This document shows, in pieces, positions 48,498-57,966 of a DNA stretch of 64,000 nt. Location: the NCBI RefSeq assembly GCF_014841215.1, contig NZ_JACYTR010000009.1, positions 62,001-126,000 on the forward strand. Direction: 5' to 3'. The position numbers were made by a program, and so were the translations under genes. This DNA is from Pseudomarimonas arenosa (GTDB lineage Bacteria; Pseudomonadota; Gammaproteobacteria; Xanthomonadales; Xanthomonadaceae). The notes below the pieces were generated by a model. It was not told the origin of the DNA. It saw nothing but the letters and a program-made list of their open reading frames with translations, and ran no database searches. Positions within the stretch are counted from its first letter, which is position 1, and each line of letters opens with the position of its first letter.

Positions 48498-49409
48498 GTG
48501 TTGAATAAGGGCACCACCCGGGGGCTGATCGCACTGATCTGCCTGGTGCTGATCGCCTGTTCAGGTCAACCCAAGCGCGCCTCGCACCCGCTGCCGAACA
48601 AACCGCCGCGCTCGGGCGAGCTCTACGCGCCGCATATTCGCGATGGCGGGCCGCCGGTGCCGCCGGAGATCTCGCGCATTCCCGAGCCGATTCCGGTGCC
48701 GGAACCGCGCGCTCGCTACGGCAATCGATCACCCTACACTGTGCTGGGCAAGACCTACCGGGTGATGGACTCCGCCAAAGGCTATCGTGAGCGCGGCATC
48801 GCCTCCTGGTATGGCAACAAGTTTCATGGCCGGCCGACCTCAAGCTTCGAGCCGTACGACATGTACAAGTTCACCGCGGCGCACAAGACGCTGCCCTTGC
48901 CCAGTTTTGTGCGGGTGGTGAATCTCGACAACGGCCGCAGCGTGGTGGTGCGGGTCAATGACCGCGGCCCTTTTCATGATGGCAGGATCATCGATCTCTC
49001 CTACGCGGCAGCGGTGCGCCTCGGCATGCATTTGAAGGGCACCGCCAGCGTCGAAGTCGAAGCCATCGATCCGAGCGATCGGCGCATGGCGCAGCAGGCG
49101 CCTCCCTTGCATCGTTCCGCCATGCCGGCACCGAGTCGGGGCGGAGGGCACGGGTCAAACAGCGCGGGCGGCAGCGACAGGCGCTTTCTGCAGATCGCCA
49201 GTTTCGCCGAGAAAGACAATGCCAAGCGCTTGCAGCAACGACTGCAGGATGCTGGCGTCGACGGCGTGAAGCTGGTGGCGGCGCGGGTCGGCAACCAACG
49301 CGTCTGGCGGGTGCGCCTGGGGCCGTATCAGGCATGGTCTGAAATCGAGCAGGCCAAACAGGCGCTGCGCGGCATGGGTCTGGGCGAGCCGCAGCTGGTT
49401 CCCGAGTGA
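48498..49409 (+). CDS. rlpA: Septal ring lytic transglycosylase RlpA
   Basis: This 303-residue lipoprotein has a lipobox ending LIAC near residue 21. A proline-rich linker leads to a double-psi beta-barrel domain (about 90-185, GIASWYGNKFHGRPTSSFEPYDMYKFTAAHKTLPLPSFVRV and VVVRVNDRGPFHDGRIIDLSYAAA). A C-terminal SPOR domain (about 225-303, RFLQIASFAEKDNAKRLQQRL) follows. Pseudomonas RlpA cleaves naked glycan strands at the septum; SPOR binds denuded peptidoglycan there. The start is GTG 48498 with a weak upstream SD. It lies in the run mltB-rlpA-dacC. Confidence 0.94.
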   Translation: MLNKGTTRGLIALICLVLIACSGQPKRASHPLPNKPPRSGELYAPHIRDGGPPVPPEISRIPEPIPVPEPRARYGNRSPYTVLGKTYRVMDSAKGYRERGIASWYGNKFHGRPTSSFEPYDMYKFTAAHKTLPLPSFVRVVNLDNGRSVVVRVNDRGPFHDGRIIDLSYAAAVRLGMHLKGTASVEVEAIDPSDRRMAQQAPPLHRSAMPAPSRGGGHGSNSAGGSDRRFLQIASFAEKDNAKRLQQRLQDAGVDGVKLVAARVGNQRVWRVRLGPYQAWSEIEQAKQALRGMGLGEPQLVPE

Positions 49410-49528
49410 GGTCCATGCGTTTTGATCACAGTAAGCAAACCGGGCAGCGCTTGTCGCATGATTTGTCCAGCGGTCAGCGCTAACTCATCGTTTCGTTTTT
49501 TATGCTTTTCGTTGCAAGGAGTGGTGGT

Positions 49529-50755
49529 GTGAGTAATTCTCGGCGACGTGCCGGATGGTGCGGCTGGATGGTCTGCGGCCTGGTTCTTGTTTCATCGCTG
49601 GCAGTGGCTCAGCCGGTTCCGATGCCGGCGACGCCGGCGCCAGCGGCTACGCCGATTCCCGCTGCCCCAGCTGTTGCCGGCCGGGCCTACGTGCTGATGG
49701 ACGCCGAGACCGGCCAGGTTCTGGCCGGGCAGAACGAGCAGGAGCCGCTGGACCCGGCATCCCTGACCAAGGTCATGACCGGCTATGTGGTGGCAGCCGA
49801 GATCGCCGCCGGCAAGGTGTCGGGCGACGATCAGGTGCTGATCAGCGAGAACGCCTGGCGACAGGGCGGTGCCGGCACCGATGGCTCGTTCAGTGCCCTG
49901 GCGGTCAATAGCCAGGTGAAACTCGATGATGTGCTGCGCGGTCTGGTGATCCAGTCCGGTAACGATGCGGCAATTGCGCTGGCCGAACACGTGGCCGGCA
50001 GCGAGGCGGCATTCGCGGATCTGATGAATGCCTACGCGAACAAGCTGGGCATGCACAACTCGCACTTCGTCAACTCCCACGGCCTGACCGCCGATGGGCA
50101 CCGGATGAGCGCTCGCGATGTGGCCTTGTTGAGCCGGGCCCTGATCCAGCAGTTTCCTGAGCATTACGCGCTGTACTCGGTCAAGGAGTACACCTACAAC
50201 GGCATCAAGCAGTACAACCGCAACGGTCTGCTATGGAAGGATGCCACCGTGGATGGCATCAAGACCGGCCACACTTCAGCGGCCGGCTACTGTCTGGCCG
50301 CTTCGGCCAAGCGCGGCGAGCAGCGCCTGGTTTCGGTGGTGATGGGCATCGAAGGCTCGCGCAAGGAGGGCTTTCGTCAGCGTGAAGAGGGCAATCTTGC
50401 CCTGCTTAACTGGGGCTTCCGCTTCTTCGAGACCCATGTGATCTATCCGGCCGGTGGAAAGGTCAGCGAAGCCAAGGTCTGGAAAGGGGTCAGCGAAGCC
50501 CTGCCTCTGGTGGTTGCCGAGCCGCTCAAGCTGACGCTGCCACGCGGGCGCTACGGCGAGGTCAAGGCGAGCATCAGCTTGCCGGATCAGGTCGTGGCAC
50601 CGATCTCGCAAGGTGTTGAAATCGGCTGGCTCAGCCTGCAGTTTGACGGTAAGGAAGTCGCCGACGTGCCGCTGTTGGCCGGCAATGCAGTGGAAGAGGC
50701 AGGCTTCTTCAGCCGCATGAATGATGGGTTCTGGATGTGGTGGGAGTCGGATTGA
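49529..50755 (+). CDS. dacC: D-alanyl-D-alanine carboxypeptidase (PBP5/6 type)
   Basis: This 408-residue enzyme removes the terminal D-Ala from pentapeptides in the periplasm. It has a signal peptide and a proline/alanine-rich linker. The SxxK motif is SLTK (Ser78, Lys81), with SGN in VIQSGNDAAIALAEHV and KTG in DGIKTGHTSAAGYCLAA. The C-terminal PBP5 beta domain leads to an amphipathic anchor, FFSRMNDGFWMWWESD. GTG 49529 is preferred because AAGGAG lies 7 nt upstream. The order dacA/C-ybeD-lipB-lipA matches E. coli dacA-ybeD-lipB, so dacA is an equally fair symbol. Confidence 0.95.
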   Translation: MSNSRRRAGWCGWMVCGLVLVSSLAVAQPVPMPATPAPAATPIPAAPAVAGRAYVLMDAETGQVLAGQNEQEPLDPASLTKVMTGYVVAAEIAAGKVSGDDQVLISENAWRQGGAGTDGSFSALAVNSQVKLDDVLRGLVIQSGNDAAIALAEHVAGSEAAFADLMNAYANKLGMHNSHFVNSHGLTADGHRMSARDVALLSRALIQQFPEHYALYSVKEYTYNGIKQYNRNGLLWKDATVDGIKTGHTSAAGYCLAASAKRGEQRLVSVVMGIEGSRKEGFRQREEGNLALLNWGFRFFETHVIYPAGGKVSEAKVWKGVSEALPLVVAEPLKLTLPRGRYGEVKASISLPDQVVAPISQGVEIGWLSLQFDGKEVADVPLLAGNAVEEAGFFSRMNDGFWMWWESD

Positions 50756-50758
50756 GTC

Positions 50759-51034
50759 ATGGCAGAGCAGAGCGAAGACAACCGCGGGTTCCGGTTTCCT
50801 GGCGTGTTTGAGATTTCCGCCATGGGCCCGGCCGATGCCGACCTGGAACTGCGCGTGCCGGCTTTGCTGTCGGCGGCCGGCCTGCGTCTGGTTGCCGATT
50901 CACTGCGTCAGCGACCCTCCAGCAAGGGCAACTACGTGTCCGTGCATATCAGCTTTCATGCCGATGATCGACAGCAGTACGAGCTGGCACATAGCTGTCT
51001 GCGTGCCTGTCCGGATGTGAAGTGGACGCTGTAG
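50759..51034 (+). CDS. ybeD: DUF493 family protein YbeD
   Basis: This 91-residue protein with an ACT-like ferredoxin fold (DUF493) shows [58 protein letters not shown]. The final hydrophobic strand is typical. It is always close to lipB; in E. coli, YbeD has been implicated in feedback on lipoate synthesis, but the function is not settled. The lipB start lies inside its last codons (13-bp overlap). Confidence 0.93.
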   Translation: MAEQSEDNRGFRFPGVFEISAMGPADADLELRVPALLSAAGLRLVADSLRQRPSSKGNYVSVHISFHADDRQQYELAHSCLRACPDVKWTL

Positions 51035-51723
51035 AGACCGCTGCGCCCGCGGCGCGGCAGTGGCATGTGCGTCGACTCGGTCTGCAGCCTTACCGCAGCA
51101 TCTGGCAGGCCATGCAGGCCTACACCGATGCTCGTGGCGCTGACCGTGCCGACGAGTTGTGGCTTTTGCAGCACCCGCCGGTGTTCACCCTCGGTCAGGC
51201 CGGGCGCTGGGAGCATGTGCTGGCGCCCGGTGATATCGAGGTGGTGCCGGTCGATCGCGGCGGTCAGGTGACCTATCACGGCCCCGGTCAGATCGTCGCC
51301 TATCCGCTGATTGATCTGCGCCGGCTGGGGCTCGGGGTTCGCGAGCTGGTATGCCGCATCGAGCAGGCGATCATCGATACCTTGGCCAGTTATTCGGTGT
51401 CTGCTGATCGACGCAGCGGTGCGCCGGGCGTCTATGTTGGCGAGAAGAAGATCGCCGCGCTCGGTCTGCGGGTGCGGCGCGGCTGCAGCTTCCATGGCCT
51501 GGCCTTCAATATCGACATGGACCTGGAGCCGTTTGCCAGAATCAATCCTTGCGGCTATCAGGGCCTGCAGGTCTGCCAACTGCTAGACTTTCAGCCCGGC
51601 CTGCGGCTGTCCGACGTCGAGGATCGGCTGATTGAGCAGCTATCGCGACAGCTCGGTCTGAGCGTGCTGCCTGCCGACCCGAACGTGCCCGCCATTTCTA
51701 CCCTAGAAGCGCTTCATGACTGA
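51022..51723 (+). CDS. lipB: Lipoyl(octanoyl) transferase LipB
   Basis: LipB moves octanoyl groups from acyl carrier protein to lipoyl domains. The 233-residue protein has [32 protein letters not shown], the catalytic Lys in [26 protein letters not shown], and the catalytic Cys in [14 protein letters not shown]. The start is GTG 51022, overlapping ybeD by 13 bp; lipA overlaps its end by 8 bp. The three genes are evidently read together. Confidence 0.96.
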   Translation: MDAVETAAPAARQWHVRRLGLQPYRSIWQAMQAYTDARGADRADELWLLQHPPVFTLGQAGRWEHVLAPGDIEVVPVDRGGQVTYHGPGQIVAYPLIDLRRLGLGVRELVCRIEQAIIDTLASYSVSADRRSGAPGVYVGEKKIAALGLRVRRGCSFHGLAFNIDMDLEPFARINPCGYQGLQVCQLLDFQPGLRLSDVEDRLIEQLSRQLGLSVLPADPNVPAISTLEALHD

Positions 51724-52696
51724 TACCCCGAGTGCGAAACAGATCCCCCTGGTGATGGGCGAGAAGCAGGTCGCTGCCGACAAGATCGGCCGTAGCCCGG
51801 TGCAGTTCGAGGCGGTGCCGACCCTGCGCAAGCCATCCTGGATTCGGGTGCGTATCCCCTCGGGCAATCAGGTGGCCGAGCTGAAGCAGCGGCTGCGCGC
51901 CAATCGGCTGGTGACGGTGTGCGAGGAGGCCAGCTGCCCGAATATCCACGAATGCTTCAGCCACGGTACGGCCACCTTCATGATTCTGGGTGAGGTCTGC
52001 ACGCGGCGCTGCAGTTTCTGCGATGTCGCCCACGGCCGACCGAAGCCGCCTGATGCCAGCGAGCCTGCGCAGCTGGCGGAGACCATTCGCGACATGCGGC
52101 TGAAGTATGTGGTGATCACCTCGGTCGATCGAGATGATTTGCGTGACGGCGGCGCCGGCCACTTTGCCGAGTGCATTCGCGCCGTGCGGGCTGCGTCGCC
52201 AGCGGTGCGGATCGAGATTCTGACCCCGGATTTTCGCGGCAAGGGTCGAATGGAGCGGGCGCTGGAGGCGCTGGCGCGGCAGCCGCCCGATGTCTTCAAC
52301 CACAATCTTGAGACCGTGCGCGAGCTGTATCGCAATGTTCGCCCCGGCGCTGACTACGACTGGTCATTGCGCTTGCTGGCCGAGTTCAAACAGGCGCACC
52401 CCAAGGTGCCGACCAAGTCCGGCATCATGCTGGGTCTGGGCGAGTCGATGGAGCAGGTGCTGAGCGCGATGCGCGATCTGCGCGACCATCAGGTCGACAT
52501 GATCACCATCGGCCAATACCTGCAGCCCTCGGCGGCGCATCATCCGGTGCTGCGCTATTGGACGCCGGAGGAGTTTGCCGAGCTGGAACAGCAGGGCCTG
52601 GCCATGGGCTTTACCCATGTCGCCTCGGGCCCGCTGGTCCGGTCGTCCTATCACGCCGACCGCATGGCGGCAGACGCTGGCTACATCACGCCGTAA
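51716..52696 (+). CDS. lipA: Lipoyl synthase LipA
   Basis: This 326-residue radical SAM enzyme inserts two sulfurs into protein-bound octanoyl groups to form lipoyl cofactors. Both iron-sulfur clusters are visible: the auxiliary set in [13 protein letters not shown], and the radical SAM CxxxCxxC in [10 protein letters not shown]. The C-terminal RSSYHAD motif (the serine ligand of the auxiliary cluster) is present in [10 protein letters not shown]. It completes the octanoyl-transfer pathway begun by LipB. Confidence 0.97.
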   Translation: MTDTPSAKQIPLVMGEKQVAADKIGRSPVQFEAVPTLRKPSWIRVRIPSGNQVAELKQRLRANRLVTVCEEASCPNIHECFSHGTATFMILGEVCTRRCSFCDVAHGRPKPPDASEPAQLAETIRDMRLKYVVITSVDRDDLRDGGAGHFAECIRAVRAASPAVRIEILTPDFRGKGRMERALEALARQPPDVFNHNLETVRELYRNVRPGADYDWSLRLLAEFKQAHPKVPTKSGIMLGLGESMEQVLSAMRDLRDHQVDMITIGQYLQPSAAHHPVLRYWTPEEFAELEQQGLAMGFTHVASGPLVRSSYHADRMAADAGYITP

Positions 52697-52805
52697 CGAG
52701 CCTGTCTGCTACCAAAGTCACTGGTCAGCGGAGGCAATTCGCGGCATGGTGGAACCTGGGGCCGTCGTCGCGGTCTCAATGCAGCAGCATGGCAGAGGCA
52801 GCAGA

Positions 52806-54989
52806 ATGAAGAGAATGCAAAGCAATCGCAGCGTGCGCGCCGGGGTCGTGGCCTTGAGCGTATTTGGTCTGGCATTGGCTCAGGCGGTGCTGGCCAAGCC
52901 CGAGCCGATCTCCCAGCTTGGACTGCAACCCGAGGCCCGGCAGAGCTTTGCTGCCGGATGGGTGCGCGAGTTCCTCAGCAACTCACGCTTTCATTACAGC
53001 CCGCGCGCGCTGGACGATGAGCTTTCGAAGGAAATCTACGACGCCTACCTGGAATCCCTTGATGGCGATCGGCTGTTCTTCCTGGCCAGCGACATCGAGC
53101 GCTTCCGGCCCTGGCGCCTGCAGCTGGATGACGCGCTGCTGCGCGGCGATCTGCAGCCTGCGTTCGACATCTTCAACCTGTATCGCAAGCGGGTCGCCGA
53201 GCGCACCGACTACGTCAGTGCCCGCTTGAACAAGCCGTTTGAATTTGAGTCCGACGATAGCTACGTGTTCAAACGCGAAGATCTGCCTTGGGAACAGACC
53301 AGCGACGCGCTGGACAAGGTATGGGAGAAGCGGGTCAAGAACGACTACTTGCGGCTGAAGCTGGCCGGCAAGGAAGACAAGGCGATCGTCGAGACGCTGA
53401 GCAAGCGCTATGACACCTACTCCAAACGGGTCGCCGAACTGAAGGCCGAGGACGTGTTCCAGACCTTCCTCAATGCCTATGCGAACTCGATTGAGCCGCA
53501 TACCGCATACATGAATGCGCGCACCTCCGAGAACTTTAACATCTCGATGCGCCTGAGCCTGGAAGGTATCGGTGCGGTGCTGCAGCGTGACGATGAGTAC
53601 ACCATCGTTCGCTCGATCGTGCCGGGCGGGCCTGCCGACCTCAGTGGCAAGCTGAAAGTCGGCGACCGCATCGTCGGCGTAGGTCAGGGCGAACAGGGTG
53701 CGGTGACCGATGTGGTCGGCTGGCGCATCGACGATGTGGTGGAGTTGATCCGCGGTCCGAAAGACAGCTCGGTACGCCTCGATGTCATTCCGGCCACGGC
53801 CGGGCTGGACGGCGAGCACCAGATGGTGACCCTGGTGCGGCAAAAGGTGAAGCTGGAAGAGCAAGCAGCGAAGAAGCGAGTGATTGAGCTGACCGAAGGT
53901 GATCAGACGCGACGCATCGGTGTGATTGATCTGCCCACCTTCTATCAGGATTTCGAAGGCCGGCGGCGTGACGAGGCCGACTACCGCTCCGCTTCACGCG
54001 ACGTGGCGAAACTGCTGGCTGAGCTGAAGAAAGAGAAGATCGATGGTCTGGTGATCGACCTGCGCAACAACGGCGGTGGTTCATTGACCGAGGCGATCGA
54101 ACTGACCGGCCTGTTCATTGACAAGGGGCCGGTGGTGCAGGTGCGCGACTACACCAAGCGCGTCTCGGTGGAAAAGGACGATGTACCCGGCGTGGCCTGG
54201 GAAGGCCCGATGGCGGTGCTGGTGAATCGTGCCTCGGCCTCGGCTTCGGAGATCTTTGCCGGCGCAATCCAGGATTATGGTCGCGGCCTGATCATCGGCG
54301 AACCCACTTTCGGCAAGGGCACGGTGCAGAATCTGGTCGATCTTGATCGCTTCGCCTCGAAGGAGTCGCCGGGGCTGGGACAGATTCGACTGACCGTGGC
54401 GCAGTTCTTCCGCGTCAGCGGCGGCTCGACCCAGCACAAAGGGGTGGTGCCTGATATCGCCTTCCCGGTGACCCTGGATGCCGAGGACTATGGTGAGAGC
54501 GCCTACGACAATGCCTTGCCGTGGACGGAAATCGATCGCGCCTCGCACCAGTCACTGGCCGACTTTGCGCCCCTGATTCCGGCCTTGCAGAAGTTGCACG
54601 AATCCCGCGCCGGCGAAGACCTTGAGTTCCGCTGGTGGAGCGAGGACGTCGCAGAGTATCGACGTCAGCGCGAACAGCAGGAGATCTCTCTGAATTTCGC
54701 CAAGCGTCAGGCTGAGCGCGAGGCCAAGGAGTCCAAGCGCAAGGCGCGCGAAGAGGCGCGCAAGGCCGCCGGCCTGGGCACCGATGGGCTGGCTGGGCTT
54801 GACGATGGCCTGCAGGCCGACGAGCGCGGCGTTGAAGCGGACGAAGAAGGCGCGGGCGAACAGCCGCAGGAGCGTCCAGATCCCTTGCTGCGGGAAGCGG
54901 CGCAAGTGCTGGTAGATGCCATAGGCCTGCTACGGGACGACCGCGCCCTGGCCGCACAGGTGTATCCCAGCGCGGCCAAGGCAAACTGA
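52806..54989 (+). CDS. prc: Tail-specific periplasmic protease Prc (S41)
   Basis: This 727-residue periplasmic protease degrades proteins with nonpolar C-termini, including peptidoglycan hydrolases in E. coli. The signal peptide spans about 1-34. An N-terminal helical domain and a PDZ domain (about 245-340, EGIGAVLQRDDEYTIVRSIVPGGPADLSGKLKVGDRIVGV) precede the S41 core. The catalytic Ser is in VNRASASASEIFAGAIQDYGRG and Lys in PTFGKGTVQN. The C-terminus is helical and highly charged. ATG 52806 is used, and an ATG 9 nt later is also possible. Presence beside mltB, rlpA and dacC fits control of cell-wall enzymes. Confidence 0.94.
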   Translation: MKRMQSNRSVRAGVVALSVFGLALAQAVLAKPEPISQLGLQPEARQSFAAGWVREFLSNSRFHYSPRALDDELSKEIYDAYLESLDGDRLFFLASDIERFRPWRLQLDDALLRGDLQPAFDIFNLYRKRVAERTDYVSARLNKPFEFESDDSYVFKREDLPWEQTSDALDKVWEKRVKNDYLRLKLAGKEDKAIVETLSKRYDTYSKRVAELKAEDVFQTFLNAYANSIEPHTAYMNARTSENFNISMRLSLEGIGAVLQRDDEYTIVRSIVPGGPADLSGKLKVGDRIVGVGQGEQGAVTDVVGWRIDDVVELIRGPKDSSVRLDVIPATAGLDGEHQMVTLVRQKVKLEEQAAKKRVIELTEGDQTRRIGVIDLPTFYQDFEGRRRDEADYRSASRDVAKLLAELKKEKIDGLVIDLRNNGGGSLTEAIELTGLFIDKGPVVQVRDYTKRVSVEKDDVPGVAWEGPMAVLVNRASASASEIFAGAIQDYGRGLIIGEPTFGKGTVQNLVDLDRFASKESPGLGQIRLTVAQFFRVSGGSTQHKGVVPDIAFPVTLDAEDYGESAYDNALPWTEIDRASHQSLADFAPLIPALQKLHESRAGEDLEFRWWSEDVAEYRRQREQQEISLNFAKRQAEREAKESKRKAREEARKAAGLGTDGLAGLDDGLQADERGVEADEEGAGEQPQERPDPLLREAAQVLVDAIGLLRDDRALAAQVYPSAAKAN

Positions 54990-55040
54990 CCCGTTTGCCG
55001 CGCCGCCTGCGCGGGGCATTTGCCGCGCCGCCCTTTGCTC

Positions 55041-55145
55041 GTCACCCCCGCGCATGCGGGGGTGCAGTGCTCTGGTCACCATGTATCGCTCGACGAACGA
55101 AAGCGCTGGAATCCCGCTTGCGCGCATTTACGCGGGAATAATGCA
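55041..55145. repeat. Pair of REP-like palindromes between prc and the GGDEF-EAL gene
   Basis: The first palindrome is CACCCCCGC-GCAT-GCGGGGGTG (55043-55064, perfect 9-bp stem). The second pairs AATCCCGC (55110-55117) with GCGGGAAT (55132-55139), with one mismatch. Both have the ATTCCCGC/GCGGGAAT style of common proteobacterial REP sequences. They stand about 45 bp apart, a BIME-like arrangement. The location between two convergent genes suits a role in transcript ends. Confidence 0.6.
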
Positions 55146-55168
55146 ACGCCACCCGGTGTTGGCGTCGC

Positions 55169-57559
55169 TCAGGACAGAAATCCCGCGCCTATCGGCGGAT
55201 CACGGCTGATCGGCATTTCCAGCCGCAGTCGCTCGCTGACCCAGCGCTCCAGTCGATCGCCGCTGAGCGCGGCGGAATAGCGGAAGCCCTGTTGAAAGTG
55301 GCAGCCCATCTCGGCCAGGCGTTCGGCCTGGTAGGCGTTTTCGACAAACTCGGCGGTTACTGTCATGCCTAGCTCTCGGGCCAGCTCCAGCACCACGCGG
55401 CAGATGCGTCCGCCGTCGCCTTCCAGGTCGCGGACAAAGCTGCCGTCGATCTTGACCCCGGCGGGGCGCAGGCGCGCCAGGCGACTCAGGGACGACGCGC
55501 CGACACCGAAGTCATCGACGATCAGCGGCACCTGCAGGCGTCGCAACTCGGCCAGAGCAGCCTCCAGTCGCTCGTCCGAAATACCGAGTTCGCTCTCGGT
55601 CAATTCCACCGCCAGCAGTTTGGCGGGTACCTGGTATCGATTCAGCAGCTCAGCGAACCGCGGCAGAAAATCTGCCGCCAGCAGGCTCTTGGCAGACACG
55701 TTGACATTCAAGCGCGCCCGCGGCAGGTAACTGCGCAGCGGCAGCCACAGTTGAATGGCACGTTCAGTAACGCAGAGATCGACATCCGGGATCAGCTGGG
55801 CACGCTCGGCTGCGGCGATGAAGCGTCCGGGCTCGACCCAACCGCGCACCGGGTCGTGCCAGCGTGCCAGTGCTTCAAAGCCCACCACCCGAGAGTTGCC
55901 GCTGGCAACCACCGGCTGCAGCCAGGCCTGCAGCGCCTGCTCTTTCAGGGCGCCGCGCAACAGCGACTCGAGTTCGATGCGATCGCGGAACGCATTGTGG
56001 GCGTGCTCACTGAACAGGCGTATTCCACCGCGCTCGCTGTTCTTGGCATCGAGCAGGGCGATGTCGGCACGTATCAGCATCTCCGAGGCATCCAGCGGCT
56101 GCTGGTAGGCCGACAGGGCGATACCGACGCTGGCGCTGACCGGTACGTGCCGACCATCGACGATGCGGGTGGTCTGCAAGCTCATCGACACGCGGACAGC
56201 GATCTGCTCGGCCAGCGTTTCGCTGTCGACCTGCGGCACTAGCAAGGCGAATTCATCACCGCCCAGGCGATAGGCGCTGGCCGGCGGCAGCGCGTTGTCG
56301 CCAATGCGTAGCGCGGCTTCGCGCAACAAGGCATCGCCAGCGTGATAGCCCAGGGTGTCGTTGACCTGCTTGAAGCCGTCCAGGTCGATCAACATCAAGA
56401 CCAGGTAGCGGCCGCGGTCGGGGCCCACGCCGAGCGCAGCGGGCAGTTCGTTCATCAAGCGCGCCCGGTTGCCCAGGCCGGTCAGAAAGTCACGCTCGGA
56501 TTGTTCGCGCACACCGACCAGTCGGGCTTCGATTTCCCGGCTGATCCGCCGCACGTCGTCGCTGAGATTGTCGATCTCATCGCGGCGCAGCAGGCCGCGT
56601 GCAGGGGCAGCGCCGAGTACGCTGTCGACATTGCCTGCGCGCAGGCGGTGGATCAGCACGCTCAAGCGACGAATGCGCCGCCCGACCAGCAGGTCGGCTA
56701 CGCCAAAACCGAGCAGGGCGCAGGCGGCGATGGCGACCGCCAGCATCCACCAGATAGTCTGTTCAACGGCATGTCGCTGTTCCACCAGTGGCCTTGGCAT
56801 GTGGACCAGTGCCACTGCACCGTCGCCGAGATGGCCGCTTTCCAGCGGCATCACCGCCGACAGCTTGTCTCCGTTGAACTCTATGCTAAGTTCGCTGGGC
56901 ATGCCGGCCAGATGCGGCTGCAAGGAAAACGGCAGCTGCGCGGCGCGGTGCATGACGGCCAGTCGCGAAGCATCGAGCTTGCGCAGCCAGACCATCAGTC
57001 CGTGGGCGGTGCGAGTGGAGTCGGCAGGATCGAGTACCGAGCTGCGCGCCACCAAATAAGGTTCCCCCTGATGGAACTCGATATCGGCCCGTGGTCGTTC
57101 CACCGTCAGGACACTGCGCGTTTCAGCATCGTCCAGCCAGCGCTGCTCCAGCTGCTTGAACAGCGTGTTGGATTCTGCCTCGTCTGCCCAGAGCCTGCCA
57201 CCGGCCGGCACGAAGCTGAAGCTGCGTTGCAGGTCCGGGCTGGCGATCAGTACAGCATCAAAATCGAACAGGGTGAAAACCGAATCATCGAGATGCTTCT
57301 GCCGCCAGTGCGGGCGATTGCCACGTAGCAGGGCGACCGTCTCACTCCAATGAGCATAGTCACGGGTGACCTCCTGAAAGGTACGCGCCTCTGACTGCAA
57401 CAGCAGGCGGAGCCGTTCCATCGACTGTTGGGCACTATCCAGCTCGAACTGATCGAAGCTGGGCTCCAGCATCAGGCGCGACAGCGGCACGGCCGCCACC
57501 AGCAGGGCTGCGGCCAGCAAGGAAACGCCCAACAAGGTGCGTAGTCGCAACGAACTCAT
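55169..57559 (-). CDS. CHASE4-HAMP-GGDEF-EAL c-di-GMP protein
   Basis: This 796-residue membrane protein has a first transmembrane helix (about 9-28) and a periplasmic CHASE4-like sensor (about 35-255, FQEVTRDYAHWSETVALLRG, VFTLFDFDAVLIASPD). A second helix (about 275-297) leads to HAMP. The GGDEF domain (about 375-535) has an intact RLGGDEF. The EAL domain (about 545-790) keeps EAL in FEALARW, but with altered loops: DDFGVGASSL for DDFGTGYSSL, AEFVEN for AEGVET, and no GKP motif after QQGF. Diguanylate cyclase activity looks likely, phosphodiesterase activity doubtful. ATG 57559 follows CAGGAG; the three-hairpin repeat sits in its leader. Confidence 0.92.
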   Translation of the reverse strand: MSSLRLRTLLGVSLLAAALLVAAVPLSRLMLEPSFDQFELDSAQQSMERLRLLLQSEARTFQEVTRDYAHWSETVALLRGNRPHWRQKHLDDSVFTLFDFDAVLIASPDLQRSFSFVPAGGRLWADEAESNTLFKQLEQRWLDDAETRSVLTVERPRADIEFHQGEPYLVARSSVLDPADSTRTAHGLMVWLRKLDASRLAVMHRAAQLPFSLQPHLAGMPSELSIEFNGDKLSAVMPLESGHLGDGAVALVHMPRPLVEQRHAVEQTIWWMLAVAIAACALLGFGVADLLVGRRIRRLSVLIHRLRAGNVDSVLGAAPARGLLRRDEIDNLSDDVRRISREIEARLVGVREQSERDFLTGLGNRARLMNELPAALGVGPDRGRYLVLMLIDLDGFKQVNDTLGYHAGDALLREAALRIGDNALPPASAYRLGGDEFALLVPQVDSETLAEQIAVRVSMSLQTTRIVDGRHVPVSASVGIALSAYQQPLDASEMLIRADIALLDAKNSERGGIRLFSEHAHNAFRDRIELESLLRGALKEQALQAWLQPVVASGNSRVVGFEALARWHDPVRGWVEPGRFIAAAERAQLIPDVDLCVTERAIQLWLPLRSYLPRARLNVNVSAKSLLAADFLPRFAELLNRYQVPAKLLAVELTESELGISDERLEAALAELRRLQVPLIVDDFGVGASSLSRLARLRPAGVKIDGSFVRDLEGDGGRICRVVLELARELGMTVTAEFVENAYQAERLAEMGCHFQQGFRYSAALSGDRLERWVSERLRLEMPISRDPPIGAGFLS

Positions 57560-57966
57560 TGGCTCTCCTGACAGGTTGCTGAAATCAAACACGTTCTGTG
57601 TTCGATTTCCGTGTGCACCATCCATGGCGCGCCTTATCGGGCTGCTGAAATGAGTCTCAGCAGCCTGATAAGGCCTGTACAACACGACGTCGATCAGGCC
57701 GCGGGAGGTTTAGAAAAGCACATCGACTGCAAGAAAGCCATGCCCGAGACGCCGATTATTAGCACTTCGTCGGTGCGTGTTGTGTGTCTTGTTCGGAACC
57801 GCGTAGGAAACGTCTATCCGGGCCGATCGAGCCCGCAGCGCGGGCGCTTGTAGGGCAGCTCCAGTGCCACACGATCGGTCCGCGTGCGCTAGGTCAAAGT
57901 CGCCATTTGGCTGCAAATCGTGCCAAACAATGCTTGCGTTGCACCTGCTGCGTGGCGAGTGCCGGG
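57560..57966. other. Intergenic region upstream of the CHASE4-GGDEF-EAL gene
   Basis: This 407-bp gap lies between two minus-strand genes. The leader end holds the second copy of the three-hairpin element (57581-57670). The remaining stretch, 57671-57966, contains no supported gene, and no clear promoter hexamers were picked out on the minus strand. Confidence 0.6.
57581..57670. repeat. Three-hairpin dispersed element, copy 2
   Basis: It aligns without gaps to 7841-7930 (66 of 90 identical). Modules are AATCAAACAC-GTTC-TGTGTTCGATT (one mismatch in the stem), GTGCACCA-TCCA-TGGCGCGC (imperfect, with wobble-type changes), and GGCTGCTGA-AATGAGTC-TCAGCAGCC (perfect 9-bp stem). On the minus strand it ends about 20 nt before the ATG of the CHASE4-GGDEF-EAL gene, directly upstream of its Shine-Dalgarno, and so would be part of that mRNA leader. 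Confidence 0.65.

Noticed and set aside
57560-57690. c-di-GMP riboswitch in the leader of the CHASE4-GGDEF-EAL gene
   Set aside because: The three simple hairpins do not show the conserved three-way junction or GNRA tetraloop/receptor features of known c-di-GMP riboswitch classes.
57611-57853. Plus-strand open frame of 80 codons between the GGDEF-EAL and aminopeptidase genes
   Set aside because: It starts inside the repeat element, lacks a ribosome-binding site, and has no coding signature.
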